Source: Vibrio sp. Of7-15 (lineage in GTDB: Bacteria; Pseudomonadota; Gammaproteobacteria; Enterobacterales; Vibrionaceae). Taken from it: a stretch of 64,000 bases of DNA. A model generated the notes under the pieces. The model made no database searches, had not been told where the DNA came from, and saw only the letters and a program-made list of their open reading frames with translations. The stretch's first letter is position 1. Each line of letters starts with the position of its first letter. The position numbers and the translations under genes were made by a program. The DNA lies in NCBI RefSeq assembly GCF_022347565.1, contig NZ_JAKRGH010000017.1, positions 28,787 to 92,786 on the forward strand. Reading direction: 5' to 3'. This document shows, piece by piece, positions 17,193-26,524 of the stretch.

Positions 17193-17532
17193 GACGATCA
17201 TTTATCATGGCATTATGGCGCTGATGTTAAGTGCTTTCTCTTTTACTGTTTATGCTCAGCAAGATCCTACGGCACCGCTCGGCTGGATGGAGGTTGAGAA
17301 ACCTGAGCCAACGAAAAAAACAGTCAGAAAATACAATTTACCACGCTTAGAAAGCATTGTCTGTATCAGCGAGCAGCCATGTTATGCCGTATTAAATAAC
17401 AAGGTTGTGAAGAAAGGCAGTAAAATAAACGGTTATCAAATTACCAAAATAAGTGACTCTTTAGTGATGGTGAGCCGTGGCTCTCGTCAGTGGCAGTTAA
17501 CGCTTTTTCCTCTGGATGTAAAAAAGAAATAG
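17185..17532 (+). CDS. mshK: MSHA biogenesis protein MshK (PilP-like)
   Basis: A small protein of about 116 residues with a signal peptide (hydrophobic ALMLSAFSFTVYA) and a basic beta-rich domain. DPTAP after the signal peptide and the C-terminal LESIVCISEQPCYAVLNNK..KGSKINGYQITKI pattern resemble PilP/GspC-type periplasmic connectors that link the inner-membrane complex to the secretin. The GTG at 17185 is chosen because GAGGG lies eight bases upstream. A GTG at 17170 and a TTG at 17182 are also in frame. It overlaps the end of mshJ. Confidence 0.82.
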   Translation: MVKTIIYHGIMALMLSAFSFTVYAQQDPTAPLGWMEVEKPEPTKKTVRKYNLPRLESIVCISEQPCYAVLNNKVVKKGSKINGYQITKISDSLVMVSRGSRQWQLTLFPLDVKKK

Positions 17533-17544
17533 GTTTTTATTAGT

Positions 17545-19137
17545 ATGCGTAAAATCGTTATCGGGATTGTTATTGCGTCTTTAATGGGCTGCTCCATGGG
17601 CCATAGAGATCCAGAGGAAATTAAACAATCGTTAAATCAATCAATTAATGAAGTGAATAGCCGCTCTTTACAGCAATTGCCAGAATCTGTTCAGGCAGAG
17701 TTGATGCCAAGTGTGAATACGGGATTTGCACCCGAAGGAGAACTGCTATTAAAACGTTTTCAGGTCCAAGCTCAGCGTGTTCAGGCCAAAGCATTTTTTG
17801 GTAGTTTAGTTAAAGGAACTGAATACAGCATTGCCATCCATCCTGATGTCTCTGGCACCATCACATTAAATCTTGTTGATGTCACGTTAGATGAAGTACT
17901 TGATGTTGTTACCGATATGTATGGTTATGAAATTGTTCATACTGGTAAAGTAATCCAAGTGTACCCTGCTGATTTACGTACAGAAACGATCCCCGTTAAC
18001 TATCTTCAATTTAAGCGTAGTGGTCGCTCACTAACCTCTATTACCACTGGCTCAATCGCTGCCAGTAATGGTTCTGAATCAAGCTCAAGCTCTTCTTCAT
18101 CGGGCTCTACGGGAGGCACGGAAATTGAAACGACCAGCGAAAGTGATTTCTGGGCTGAGCTAGAACGTGCGGTATCAACGATTATCGGCTCTTCTAACGG
18201 CCGCAGTGTTGTTGCGTCTTCACAAGCCAGTGTTATTACTGTGCGAGCATTTCCAGATGAACTTCGCGAGGTTAAAGCTTTTTTAGGCATGTCCCAAGAG
18301 CGTTTAAAAAGGCAGGTGATCCTTGAGGCTAAGATCTTAGAGGTGACGTTAAGTGATGGTTATCAGCAGGGCATCAATTGGACTCAGCTTTCCGATCATG
18401 TCTCAGTGGCTCGGTTAAGTAATTTAACAGACGGAGCCTTACCGGGCTTAGACAGTATCGGCGGCTTATTAGGCGGTCAGACGAATATTACTGTCAAAGG
18501 CAGTAACTTTAATGCGGTATTGAGCTTTATGGCGACCCAAGGGGACTTGAATGTACTATCAAGCCCAAGAGTAACGGCAGCCAATAACCAAAAAGCAGTC
18601 ATCAAAGTGGGTAAAGATGAATACTATGTGACTGATGTATCGAGTGTAGCTGGCAGTGGTGATAATTCAAATGTGGCACCTGAAGTTGAGTTGACCCCTT
18701 TCTTTTCAGGTATCTCGTTAGATGTGACCCCTCAAATTGATGAGAAGGGCTCCGTGCTTCTTCATGTTCATCCTGCTGTTATTGATGTGGCTACGGAAAC
18801 CAAGATCATTGATTTAGGCACATCTGGAGGTGTCTTAAAGTTACCATTAGCTCAAAGCTCCATTCGAGAGTCTGATTCTGTCATTTTGGCTAAAAGTGGT
18901 GATGTGGTGGTGATTGGTGGTTTGATGAAATCGAGTACCGTTGATCAGGTCTCGAAAGTGCCATTTTTCGGAGATATCCCAGGACTAGGTCATTTGTTTA
19001 GAAATGTATCTAAACTCACTGAAAAGACAGAATTAGTGATTTTATTAAGGCCTACCGTGGTAGGTGTAAACACATGGCAGCAAGAGCTTGAGCGCTCACG
19101 TGATCTGCTTCAAGATTGGTTTCCTGAGTCGGAATAA
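17545..19137 (+). CDS. mshL: MSHA secretin MshL
   Basis: A 530-residue outer-membrane secretin through which the pilus leaves the cell. The signal peptide ends in a lipobox (LMGC, Cys16), so it is probably a lipoprotein. Next come a periplasmic STN/N-domain (about 75-130), a Ser/Gly-rich linker (about 170-195), and the secretin domain with VLSSPRVTAANNQKAVIKVG and the C-terminal GDVVVIGGLMKSS..VPFFGDIPGLGHLF signature. Length fits the MshL/PilQ group. It lies between mshK and mshM with gaps of 12 and 2 bases. Confidence 0.95.
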   Translation: MRKIVIGIVIASLMGCSMGHRDPEEIKQSLNQSINEVNSRSLQQLPESVQAELMPSVNTGFAPEGELLLKRFQVQAQRVQAKAFFGSLVKGTEYSIAIHPDVSGTITLNLVDVTLDEVLDVVTDMYGYEIVHTGKVIQVYPADLRTETIPVNYLQFKRSGRSLTSITTGSIAASNGSESSSSSSSSGSTGGTEIETTSESDFWAELERAVSTIIGSSNGRSVVASSQASVITVRAFPDELREVKAFLGMSQERLKRQVILEAKILEVTLSDGYQQGINWTQLSDHVSVARLSNLTDGALPGLDSIGGLLGGQTNITVKGSNFNAVLSFMATQGDLNVLSSPRVTAANNQKAVIKVGKDEYYVTDVSSVAGSGDNSNVAPEVELTPFFSGISLDVTPQIDEKGSVLLHVHPAVIDVATETKIIDLGTSGGVLKLPLAQSSIRESDSVILAKSGDVVVIGGLMKSSTVDQVSKVPFFGDIPGLGHLFRNVSKLTEKTELVILLRPTVVGVNTWQQELERSRDLLQDWFPESE

Positions 19138-19139
19138 CT

Positions 19140-19982
19140 ATGTACGAAGAGCATTATGGCTTTCATCAAGCCCCGTTTTCACTCACGCCTAATACAGCGT
19201 TGTTTTATTGTGTCATTCCTCATTATGAAGCCATTCAGATGTTGTTGTCTGCGCTTGGTATGGGCGAAGGCATCATGAAAGTCACGGGTGAAGTGGGAAC
19301 TGGAAAAACCTTGGTTTGCCGAATGCTCATTAACCATTTACCCGATAATTTTGAATTAGTCTATTTCCCTAACCCCGTCATGACAGGACATGAGCTACGC
19401 CAAGCCATGGCAAAAGAATTAGGGCTTGATACGTCTGGTGATAATATTGCGATTACTGATCGAATTCATGAAAAATTAATTGCTTTGCAGAGTATGGGAA
19501 AATCCGTCGCAGTGTTTATTGATGAAGCTCAGGCTTTAAGTGACGAAGCATTAGAAACAATTCGATTATTTGGCAACTTAGAAACGGATCAAACCAAACT
19601 TTTACAAGTCGTTCTGTTCGGGCAACCTGAATTGGATCTTCGATTGGCGGAATACCATATGCGTCAATTACGACAACGTATTACTTTTTCAGCCTCATTG
19701 AGAGAGCTCAATTGTGATGAAACGACGGCGTATATTGAAGAGCGACTGAAATTATCTGGCTGTAGTTTTGATATTTTTGATCTTGCCGCCACAAAAGCGA
19801 TTTGGAAAGCCAGTAATGGCACCCCTCGAATCATTAATCAGATTTGCCATAAGGCTCTATTATTAGCGTATCAAGAAAAACGAGCGACAGTGAATGAGGC
19901 CGATCTATATGCGGCTATTCATGATACGTCTGATACCCGAAAACCTAAGTTTCGCTTCCCTATGTTATGGGGTTGGAGTTAA
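19140..19982 (+). CDS. mshM: MSHA biogenesis AAA ATPase MshM (ExeA-like)
   Basis: A 280-residue cytoplasmic ATPase of the ExeA/GspA family with Walker A (GEVGTGKT, about residues 48-55), Walker B (VFIDEAQAL) and a C-terminal TPRIINQICHKALLLAYQ helix bundle. ExeA works with its partner ExeB to help insert the secretin through the cell wall. MshM probably serves MshL in the same way. It lacks the peptidoglycan-binding domain found in full-length ExeA. It starts two bases after the mshL stop. Confidence 0.93.
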   Translation: MYEEHYGFHQAPFSLTPNTALFYCVIPHYEAIQMLLSALGMGEGIMKVTGEVGTGKTLVCRMLINHLPDNFELVYFPNPVMTGHELRQAMAKELGLDTSGDNIAITDRIHEKLIALQSMGKSVAVFIDEAQALSDEALETIRLFGNLETDQTKLLQVVLFGQPELDLRLAEYHMRQLRQRITFSASLRELNCDETTAYIEERLKLSGCSFDIFDLAATKAIWKASNGTPRIINQICHKALLLAYQEKRATVNEADLYAAIHDTSDTRKPKFRFPMLWGWS

Positions 19983-19985
19983 CGA

Positions 19986-21287
19986 ATGAGCGTCATCAAT
20001 AAAGCGTTATCAGACCTCGCTTCGGCAAAGCAGCGCGCACTTAATGATAAAAAAACACACGATATTAATGAACAGCTTGAGCAGAAACCCTCTCGACCTG
20101 CTTGTTCCGCTCCTTTAAAACCGGCACAAATTAAAAAGCGTAAACCATCGTATAAATATCTTACTGTGGCGATGATTGCTGTTGGGTGCTTTATGCTGGG
20201 CGGTTGGGCGGCTGGGTATGTTTTTTTTACTCCGAGTCAGTCGGCCGTTGAGGAAATATCAAAAACTTCAGAACCCTTGGTGTCAGTATCTTCGCTGCCT
20301 CAAGAAGAATTAGCGATACAGACTATTTCCGTTCAACACGCGGAAGAATTAGGGCAACCACTGGACATTTCACCGACTCATAAGCCGTCTCCTGTGCATG
20401 AAACGGAGATTTATGAAGAGCCGTCAGTGATTAAAATCATCGAGATTGAAGATAAAATATCGGCCATATCCTCAGAAGTGGTACATGAGCCATTTGTTCC
20501 TACTTTTGACCCACAGCTTAAAAAAACGCCTCCGGTGAATGATCAGGTTGTTGTGAAGACGGTTGAAAAATCAACGCCATTTGTTGAAGAGCCAGTGAAG
20601 CCTGAAAATTTAGTGAAGCCTTACCAAGCGCCAAAGCAAGAGCCCCAAGAAGAGCTGTTTGATAGCCAAATGGTGGTGAAAACGGTGAACTTGTCATTGC
20701 CCCAATTGGCTGAACATTCCATTCAAAGTGCGAAAGATGCACTAGAAGCGAATGATTCTGCTCGTGCAATACAGGCGTATTATTCTGCGCTTTCTTATAC
20801 CCCCAAGAATGAATTTGTTCGCCAGCAATTGGCAGCATTACTGTATGGTCGAAAGCAGCCTCAAAAAGCGTTAAGGGTGCTTCAACAAGGGATAGAGCTA
20901 AACAAAAACAGTGAGCTGCTACGAGTGACATTATCTAAGTTGCTGGTTAGAGAAAAACAGCCGGAAGCTGCATTGGCTGTATTGGAGTATATTCCCGAAA
21001 CTGCCAGCAGCGAATACATTGCGATGCGCGGGGCGCTGTCTCAGCAACAGATACACAGTAATCTAGCGACGGAAAGCTACTTAATGCTGGTGGCGCAAGA
21101 GCCTAATAATGGCCGTTGGTGGTTGGGGCTAGCCATTTCTTATGATCAAGCCGCTCAGTCTTCTGAAGCATTAAAAGCGTACAAAAACGCTTTGGTGAGA
21201 GTAGGTGTTTCAGCAAGCTCACAACAGTTTGTAAGGCAGCGCATTAAAGCATTATCAGCAATGGAGGAGAAAGCAAATGCAAATTAA
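19986..21287 (+). CDS. mshN: MSHA biogenesis TPR protein MshN
   Basis: A 433-residue protein with a short cytoplasmic N-terminus (MSVINKALSDLASAKQ), a single transmembrane helix (about 58-80), a long Pro/Glu/Val-rich spacer (about 85-230) and C-terminal tetratricopeptide repeats (about 240-430). The MSVINKAL..L start is shared by MshN proteins and resembles the ExeB/GspB layout, consistent with MshN being the partner of MshM. The end overlaps mshE by 11 bases. A GGAGG inside its last codons serves as the mshE ribosome-binding site. Confidence 0.92.
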   Translation: MSVINKALSDLASAKQRALNDKKTHDINEQLEQKPSRPACSAPLKPAQIKKRKPSYKYLTVAMIAVGCFMLGGWAAGYVFFTPSQSAVEEISKTSEPLVSVSSLPQEELAIQTISVQHAEELGQPLDISPTHKPSPVHETEIYEEPSVIKIIEIEDKISAISSEVVHEPFVPTFDPQLKKTPPVNDQVVVKTVEKSTPFVEEPVKPENLVKPYQAPKQEPQEELFDSQMVVKTVNLSLPQLAEHSIQSAKDALEANDSARAIQAYYSALSYTPKNEFVRQQLAALLYGRKQPQKALRVLQQGIELNKNSELLRVTLSKLLVREKQPEAALAVLEYIPETASSEYIAMRGALSQQQIHSNLATESYLMLVAQEPNNGRWWLGLAISYDQAAQSSEALKAYKNALVRVGVSASSQQFVRQRIKALSAMEEKANAN

Positions 21288-23004
21288 GCTACGAAAAAGG
21301 CTTGGGGACCTCCTTGTTGAAGAAGGTATTGTTACTGATGATCAGGTCGGTCAGGCACTGGCTGCGCAAAAAGGCACAGGACGTAAGCTAGGTGATACGC
21401 TTATTCATCTTGGCTTTTTAACGGAAACTCAAATGCTGACTTTTTTGTCTCAGCAACTGGATTTACCGTTAATTGATCTGAACCGAGCCAGTATTGATGC
21501 TAATGCTGTTCAGCTATTACCCGAAGTACATGCGCGCCGTTTACGGGCTGTGGTGATCAGTCAGCAAGGCGATGTTGTACGTGTAGCGATGAGCGATCCG
21601 GCGGATCTTGCGGCTCAGGAAGCGGTACTAGGCCAGTTACAACGATATCGCGTTGAGCTTGTGATTGCGCCAGAAAGACAGCTGGTTGATAGTTTTGATC
21701 GCTATTATCGTCGCACCAAAGAAATTGCGTCATTTGCTGAGCAGCTTCAAGCCGAGCACCAAGATACCAGTGATTTTAATTTCTCATTTGGTGATGAAGA
21801 AGAAAGTGAAGAAGTCACCGTTGTAAAACTGATCAATTCTTTGTTTGAAGACGCGATTCAAGTGGGAGCTTCGGATATTCACATCGAACCTGATGCTAAT
21901 GTCCTGAGGATCCGTCAGCGTATTGATGGTGTCTTACACGAAACGTTACTGAATGAAGTGAACGTGGCCCCTGCCTTAGTGCTGCGTCTTAAATTGATGT
22001 CGAATCTGGATATTTCAGAAAAGCGTTTACCTCAAGATGGGCGCTTTAATGTGAAAGTTCGTGGCCAATCTGTTGATATTCGTGTTTCGACAATGCCAGT
22101 ACAGCATGGTGAATCCGTGGTCATGCGTTTACTTAATCAGTCTGCGGGTATTCGACCGTTGGATGAAGCGGGGTTGCCTGCTGATATGCTTGAAAAGCTG
22201 CGTCATCAGCTTCATCGCCCACATGGTATGATTTTGGTGACGGGCCCGACGGGATCGGGCAAAACCACGACTCTTTACGGTGCATTGTCAGAATTGAACC
22301 AGCCGGGGAAAAAAATCATTACGGCGGAAGACCCTGTCGAATACCGTCTACCGCGTATTAATCAGGTTCAAATTAACCCGAAAATTAACCTTAATTTTTC
22401 TACTGTCCTGCGGACCTTCTTACGTCAAGACCCTGATATTATTTTAATTGGTGAGATGCGTGACCAAGAAACTGTAGAAATTGGTCTGCGCGCAGCTTTG
22501 ACGGGTCATTTAGTCTTATCCACTTTGCATACGAATGATGCAGTAGACAGTGCATTAAGAATGATGGACATGGGGGCTCCGGGCTATCTTGTGGCCAGTG
22601 CGGTTCGAGCTGTGGTTGCTCAGCGTTTAGCTCGTACGATTTGTACGGAATGTTGCATTGATGACGAACTGGATGACGCGCGTTTGAAATGGCTAGAAGC
22701 CCGTTTCCCCATGCAAGTCTCTTCCTCGTTTAAGCGGGGTTCTGGTTGTCAAAGTTGTAATTTAACGGGCTATCGCGGTCGAGTTGGTGTGTTTGAATTA
22801 CTCGAATTGGATCAGGACATGATGGACACCTTGCGCGCCAATGATGCTGTTGCTTTCTCTCAGATGGCAAGGCAGAGCGAAACGTATACTCCATTGGCAG
22901 TATCTGCTATGCGTTTAGCTTTGGAAGGGCGAATCAGCCTCAATGAGGTTATGGCATTGGCTGAAGGTGATGGTTCTGGTGGTATTGAACCTATCATCAT
23001 GTAG
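21277..23004 (+). CDS. mshE: MSHA pilus extension ATPase MshE with c-di-GMP-binding MshEN domain
   Basis: A 575-residue hexameric ATPase that powers pilus extension. The N-terminal MshEN domain has two 24-residue motifs separated by five residues. The first runs R8 to Q31 and starts RLGDLLVEEG. The second runs K37 to Q60 and starts KLGDTLIHLG. This matches the c-di-GMP-binding pattern known for V. cholerae MshE. The PilB/GspE core follows, with Walker A GPTGSGKT (323-330), an Asp box, Walker B (LIGEMRDQET) and a zinc tetracysteine (CTECC..CQSCN). Pilus extension should therefore respond directly to c-di-GMP. Confidence 0.97.
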   Translation: MQIKLRKRLGDLLVEEGIVTDDQVGQALAAQKGTGRKLGDTLIHLGFLTETQMLTFLSQQLDLPLIDLNRASIDANAVQLLPEVHARRLRAVVISQQGDVVRVAMSDPADLAAQEAVLGQLQRYRVELVIAPERQLVDSFDRYYRRTKEIASFAEQLQAEHQDTSDFNFSFGDEEESEEVTVVKLINSLFEDAIQVGASDIHIEPDANVLRIRQRIDGVLHETLLNEVNVAPALVLRLKLMSNLDISEKRLPQDGRFNVKVRGQSVDIRVSTMPVQHGESVVMRLLNQSAGIRPLDEAGLPADMLEKLRHQLHRPHGMILVTGPTGSGKTTTLYGALSELNQPGKKIITAEDPVEYRLPRINQVQINPKINLNFSTVLRTFLRQDPDIILIGEMRDQETVEIGLRAALTGHLVLSTLHTNDAVDSALRMMDMGAPGYLVASAVRAVVAQRLARTICTECCIDDELDDARLKWLEARFPMQVSSSFKRGSGCQSCNLTGYRGRVGVFELLELDQDMMDTLRANDAVAFSQMARQSETYTPLAVSAMRLALEGRISLNEVMALAEGDGSGGIEPIIM

Positions 23005-23015
23005 CGGAGAACATC

Positions 23016-24236
23016 ATGGCAAGCTACAGTTACCAAGGTCGTAATAGTAAAGGTGAAACCGTCAAAGGAAAAGTGGATGCGCCTTCAGAAGAAGCCGCGG
23101 CAGAAGCACTTTTTCGACAAGGCATTATCCCGTTAAATATTAAAGAGGGAAAGGGCGGCTCGGCTATTCAACTGGATTTATCTAAGTGGTTCCAGGCTCC
23201 ATTACCATTAGAGCTTTTAGTTATCTTTTGCCGTCAGTTATATAGCCTTACAAAAGCGGGTGTGCCTTTATTACGTGCGATGAAAGGGTTAGCGCAAAGC
23301 TCGAACAATAAAATGCTCAAAGAGGCATTGGAAGATGTATCGAGTGAGCTTACGAATGGTCGCGGTTTATCGGCAGCCATGCAGCAACATCCAAATATTT
23401 TTAGTCCTCTGTTTATCTCTATGATCCATGTCGGTGAAAATACGGGCCGCTTGGATCAGGCTTTGCTTCAGCTGGCTAACTATTATGAGCAAGAGATGGA
23501 AACTCGTAAGCGGATTAAATCTGCGATGCGTTATCCGGTATTTGTATTAACGGCGATCTCGTTAGCCATGGTGGTGCTTAACCTTAAGGTGATTCCCCAA
23601 TTTGCTTCGATGTTTGAGCGTTTTGGGGTTGAATTACCCCTTCCGACTCGGATTTTATTGGCGACATCACACGCTTTTGTTAATTATTGGCCCATGATGT
23701 TGGGCGTGTTAGTTGGCTGTGTGTTTGCCTTTCAAGCTTGGATTAGAAGAGCTGAAGGGCGAGAAGCTTGGGATCGGTTTCGTCTGAGAATTCCTATTGT
23801 GGGTGATATTGTGAACCGAGCGCAGCTCTCACGTTTTTCTCGAACTTTTGCACTGATGTTACGTTCGGGGGTTCCGTTGAATCAGTCTATCGCGTTATCG
23901 GCCGAATCACTTGGTAATCAGTTTCTTGAAAATCGTTTAATTGAAATGAAAAACGCCATAGAGGCGGGGAGCAGTATTTCGTCCACGGCTGCACAAAGTG
24001 AAGTGTTTACTCCCTTAGTTTTGCAGATGATCTCTGTAGGAGAAGAAACTGGGCAGATTGATGACCTGCTTTTAGAAGTCGCTGATTTTTATGACAGAGA
24101 AGTGGATTACGACCTTAAAACATTGACCGCTAGGATTGAGCCAATCATGTTAGTCATTGTCTCTGGTATGGTGTTGATACTGGCGCTGGGCATATTCTTG
24201 CCAATGTGGAGTATGTTGGATATTGCAAAGGGATAG
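23016..24236 (+). CDS. mshG: MSHA inner-membrane platform protein MshG
   Basis: A 406-residue GspF/PilC-family protein. The cytoplasmic N-terminus (YSYQGRNSKGETVKGKVDA) is followed by two repeated T2SSF domains, each ending in transmembrane segments (near 170-190, 225-245 and 375-400). LLRAMKGLAQSSNN and MISVGEETGQIDDLLLEVADFYDREVD are family hallmarks. It couples the MshE motor to the growing pilus. It starts 11 bases after mshE, and its end overlaps the probable start of mshF by 14 bases. Confidence 0.96.
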   Translation: MASYSYQGRNSKGETVKGKVDAPSEEAAAEALFRQGIIPLNIKEGKGGSAIQLDLSKWFQAPLPLELLVIFCRQLYSLTKAGVPLLRAMKGLAQSSNNKMLKEALEDVSSELTNGRGLSAAMQQHPNIFSPLFISMIHVGENTGRLDQALLQLANYYEQEMETRKRIKSAMRYPVFVLTAISLAMVVLNLKVIPQFASMFERFGVELPLPTRILLATSHAFVNYWPMMLGVLVGCVFAFQAWIRRAEGREAWDRFRLRIPIVGDIVNRAQLSRFSRTFALMLRSGVPLNQSIALSAESLGNQFLENRLIEMKNAIEAGSSISSTAAQSEVFTPLVLQMISVGEETGQIDDLLLEVADFYDREVDYDLKTLTARIEPIMLVIVSGMVLILALGIFLPMWSMLDIAKG

Positions 24237-24723
24237 ATGGAGTCACATTACTTTTTCTAGCTTTGGAGTGTGGATTTGCCTCATTCTTGCGTTAATTGCC
24301 ATTTTGTTATGGCAGTGGCGAAGGCTAGAGCCAGAAGTGGAATCAACAGCGTTAATTGTTGCAGCAAAACAGATGACAGACTCGGCAAATAAGCTGAAAC
24401 AATATTGGCTCGTCAATGGTCAACCCGAGTTTCTGATGATTGAACAACAGAGGGTAGATTTTACAGCGAATGGCTGGCCCTTGGTTCTAAAAACGGTAAA
24501 GCCAGCCGCTAAGCAGGTGGATTGTTATGCTTTAGCATCAGTGTTGATGGCTGGAAAAAAGAGTATATTTATTGATGATTTAAATGTGTTTATGGCAAAT
24601 AGCTCTACCACAAATTATCGTTGTATTTACAGTTTTGACGTAGGTAAAAGTCTCGACTTATCAATAAAAAGTGGGACAATGAGCATTCGTGCCAGCGTCG
24701 GTAATCGTGAATTAACCCCTTAA
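24223..24723 (+). CDS. mshF: MSHA biogenesis protein MshF
   Basis: A 166-residue protein with one N-terminal transmembrane helix (about 13-32, ICLILALIAILLWQW) and a soluble domain. It lacks the Gly-Phe/Glu5 prepilin signature and has two cysteines that may pair. It takes the position of MshF between mshG and mshB, the last gene of the assembly block. The function of this family is not established. The TTG start at 24223 overlaps the mshG end and has only a weak ribosome-binding site. No ATG in frame would keep the membrane helix. Confidence 0.78.
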   Translation: MQRDRWSHITFSSFGVWICLILALIAILLWQWRRLEPEVESTALIVAAKQMTDSANKLKQYWLVNGQPEFLMIEQQRVDFTANGWPLVLKTVKPAAKQVDCYALASVLMAGKKSIFIDDLNVFMANSSTTNYRCIYSFDVGKSLDLSIKSGTMSIRASVGNRELTP

Positions 24724-24735
24724 ATAGGTAAGTAG

Positions 24736-25257
24736 ATGAAGCAACAAAAAGGTTTCTCTTTAGTTGAATTGGTGATTGTAATTATTGTTGTTGGTTTGCT
24801 AGCAGTTGCTGCATTGCCGCGTTTTCTTGATGTGACTGATGAAGCGCGCCGCGCCAGTATTGAAGGGGTTGCTGGTGGCTTTGCAACGGCGGTATTGTCG
24901 GTGCGAGCTCAGTGGGAAGCCAATGCTCGCCCAGTTAGTGCGGGACAAAATACGATTAATTATGATGGAACAGACTTTTGGTTAACGGTGGAAGATAATA
25001 CAAATAATATCCGGCCGGGTTACCCTGTCTCTGTTAATCCTGACCAACAAACAGTTATTCAAAATGCAGCTCAATGCGCTACGTTAATGGAAGAGCTATT
25101 ACAAAATCCTCCTTCTGTATCGAGTGCAGTGGGCAGTAAGTACTTAGTAACGGCAGATACACTGCAAAATACGTGTACTTATACGCAACAAGAGAATGCG
25201 GGTCACTTCTTTGAATACGATCCAGAAACAGGCCGTGTTACGGTAACATTAAATTAA
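24736..25257 (+). CDS. mshB: MSHA minor pilin MshB
   Basis: A 173-residue type IV prepilin. The leader MKQQKG ends at the peptidase site before [14 protein letters not shown], with the Glu5 equivalent present. The hydrophobic helix is followed by a globular domain with a C-terminal cysteine pair (QCATL and NTCTY). It is the first gene of the structural block, with a purine-rich AGGTAAGTAG immediately before the ATG. Minor pilins of this type prime pilus assembly. It lies 12 bases after mshF, so transcription from the assembly block may continue into it. Confidence 0.93.
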   Translation: MKQQKGFSLVELVIVIIVVGLLAVAALPRFLDVTDEARRASIEGVAGGFATAVLSVRAQWEANARPVSAGQNTINYDGTDFWLTVEDNTNNIRPGYPVSVNPDQQTVIQNAAQCATLMEELLQNPPSVSSAVGSKYLVTADTLQNTCTYTQQENAGHFFEYDPETGRVTVTLN

Positions 25258-25282
25258 TCCTGACTTTTTAAGAGGAAGCAAC

Positions 25283-25780
25283 ATGAAAAAACAAGGCGGC
25301 TTCACGCTAATTGAATTAGTGGTGGTTATCGTAATTCTAGGTATTCTGGCGGTTACTGCGGCTCCAAAATTTTTAAATCTTCAAAACGATGCTCGTGCAT
25401 CTGCGTTACAAGGATTAAAAGGTGCCATCAGTGGTGCGGCGGGTATCACTTACGGCAAATCAGCAATTGAAGGTGAAGAGGCAACATCGCAGGCAACAAA
25501 CCCTAATGTAGATGGAATTACTACCCATTTTGGTTACCCTACTGCGGATGATGCAGGCATTGGTGCTGCTGTTGTTGGATTAAATGCTGATTGGACAAGA
25601 GCTACTTCAGGGACTGTTGGTACCAATGGGCAGCTTTTTATATCTTTTCAATCAGACACTACAAATACAGCGGCTTTAATTGAAGCAACTGATTGTTACG
25701 TTGTTTATACCGAAGCTCTTTCTGCAGTTTCTGAAGCAACAGCTTTAGTTGTAGCATCTGGTGCGGCATGTACTAACTAG
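25283..25780 (+). CDS. mshA: MSHA major pilin MshA
   Basis: A 165-residue type IVa prepilin. The short leader MKKQGG is cut before [18 protein letters not shown], and Glu5 is present. The helix continues into [24 protein letters not shown], characteristic of MshA, and a disulfide loop near the C-terminus uses DCY and AACTN. A strong AAGAGGAAG ribosome-binding site precedes the ATG, and a strong terminator follows 72 bases after the stop, as expected for the most abundant subunit. The pilus mediates attachment to surfaces and chitin and serves as a phage receptor in V. cholerae. Confidence 0.96.
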   Translation: MKKQGGFTLIELVVVIVILGILAVTAAPKFLNLQNDARASALQGLKGAISGAAGITYGKSAIEGEEATSQATNPNVDGITTHFGYPTADDAGIGAAVVGLNADWTRATSGTVGTNGQLFISFQSDTTNTAALIEATDCYVVYTEALSAVSEATALVVASGAACTN

Positions 25781-25852
25781 ATCTTTGTTTGTGGCTAACT
25801 AATCGCGGTAACTTTTAGATTATCGGTGTATTAGTAAGCGAAATAATATCAT

Positions 25853-25881
25853 AAGGGCTGCATTTTACTGCGGCCCTTTTT
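25853..25881 (+). terminator. Terminator after the major pilin gene mshA
   Basis: AAGGGC and GGCCCTT pair, with an inner TGC/GCG step, around an AT-rich loop and are followed by five T residues. It lies inside the structural operon, before mshC, so it probably limits read-through and keeps MshA far above the minor pilins. A separate promoter for mshC may lie in the 95 bases that follow. Confidence 0.85.
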
Positions 25882-25975
25882 ATTTATGCTATGGGTTTAA
25901 AAATGCTAAATTACTTGAATCATATAGAAACATAAGTAGGGTTTTGGCGATGGCAGCAAAGGGAGAAAGAGTATA

Positions 25976-26524
25976 GTGATTATGGGAACTTCAAAGCCCT
26001 TGCAAGCCAACTCAGGTTTTACCGTAGTGGAGTTGATTATTGTGATCATTATCCTCGGTATTATTGGGTTATCTGCTTCTAGCCGCTTTATCGGTGCTAG
26101 CAGCTTTTCTGCCCCAGTGGCACAAGAGCAAGCCATTTCTATTATCCGGCAGATCCAGCTGGCCAGTATGCATTCTAACTATGACGTAACCACCCCTGAA
26201 GACCAATGTCGCCAACTAGATGTAACACTGAATCGCCTTGGGCGGCCCGCTGGCTGTGGAGATGCCGATACATTCAGCGATGTACTGATTTCTGATGATT
26301 TAAAAGGGGCGACTTTTAGTGTGACAAATGGCCCTATTCCCGCGTCGATTCGTTTTGATTTATTAGGTCGCCCCATTAATAGTGTAGAAACCGCCAGAGT
26401 ATGTAATAACGAACCAACCGATCCCATCACCAGTGCATGCCGTATTACGATGACAGCAGCCACTGGTGGAGAATCAGCTTCTGTATGCATTAATAATGAG
26501 GGGTTTATTTATGCCTGTAACTGA
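25976..26524 (+). CDS. mshC: MSHA minor pilin MshC
   Basis: A 182-residue prepilin with the peptidase site after QANSG and the mature start FTVVELIIVIIILGIIGL (Glu5 present). The pilin body contains four cysteines that may form two disulfides (QC..GCG, ARVC..SAC) and ends in VCINNEGFIYAC. The GTG at 25976 follows GGGAG by ten bases. An ATG six bases later would shorten the leader from 14 to 12 residues. It belongs with mshB and mshD among the low-abundance pilins that initiate or cap the fibre. Confidence 0.9.
   Translation: MIMGTSKPLQANSGFTVVELIIVIIILGIIGLSASSRFIGASSFSAPVAQEQAISIIRQIQLASMHSNYDVTTPEDQCRQLDVTLNRLGRPAGCGDADTFSDVLISDDLKGATFSVTNGPIPASIRFDLLGRPINSVETARVCNNEPTDPITSACRITMTAATGGESASVCINNEGFIYACN

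Noticed and set aside
20518..20931. A 137-residue open frame antisense to mshN
   Set aside because: The msh operon covers it with recognisable TPR sequence. No ribosome-binding site or family supports it.
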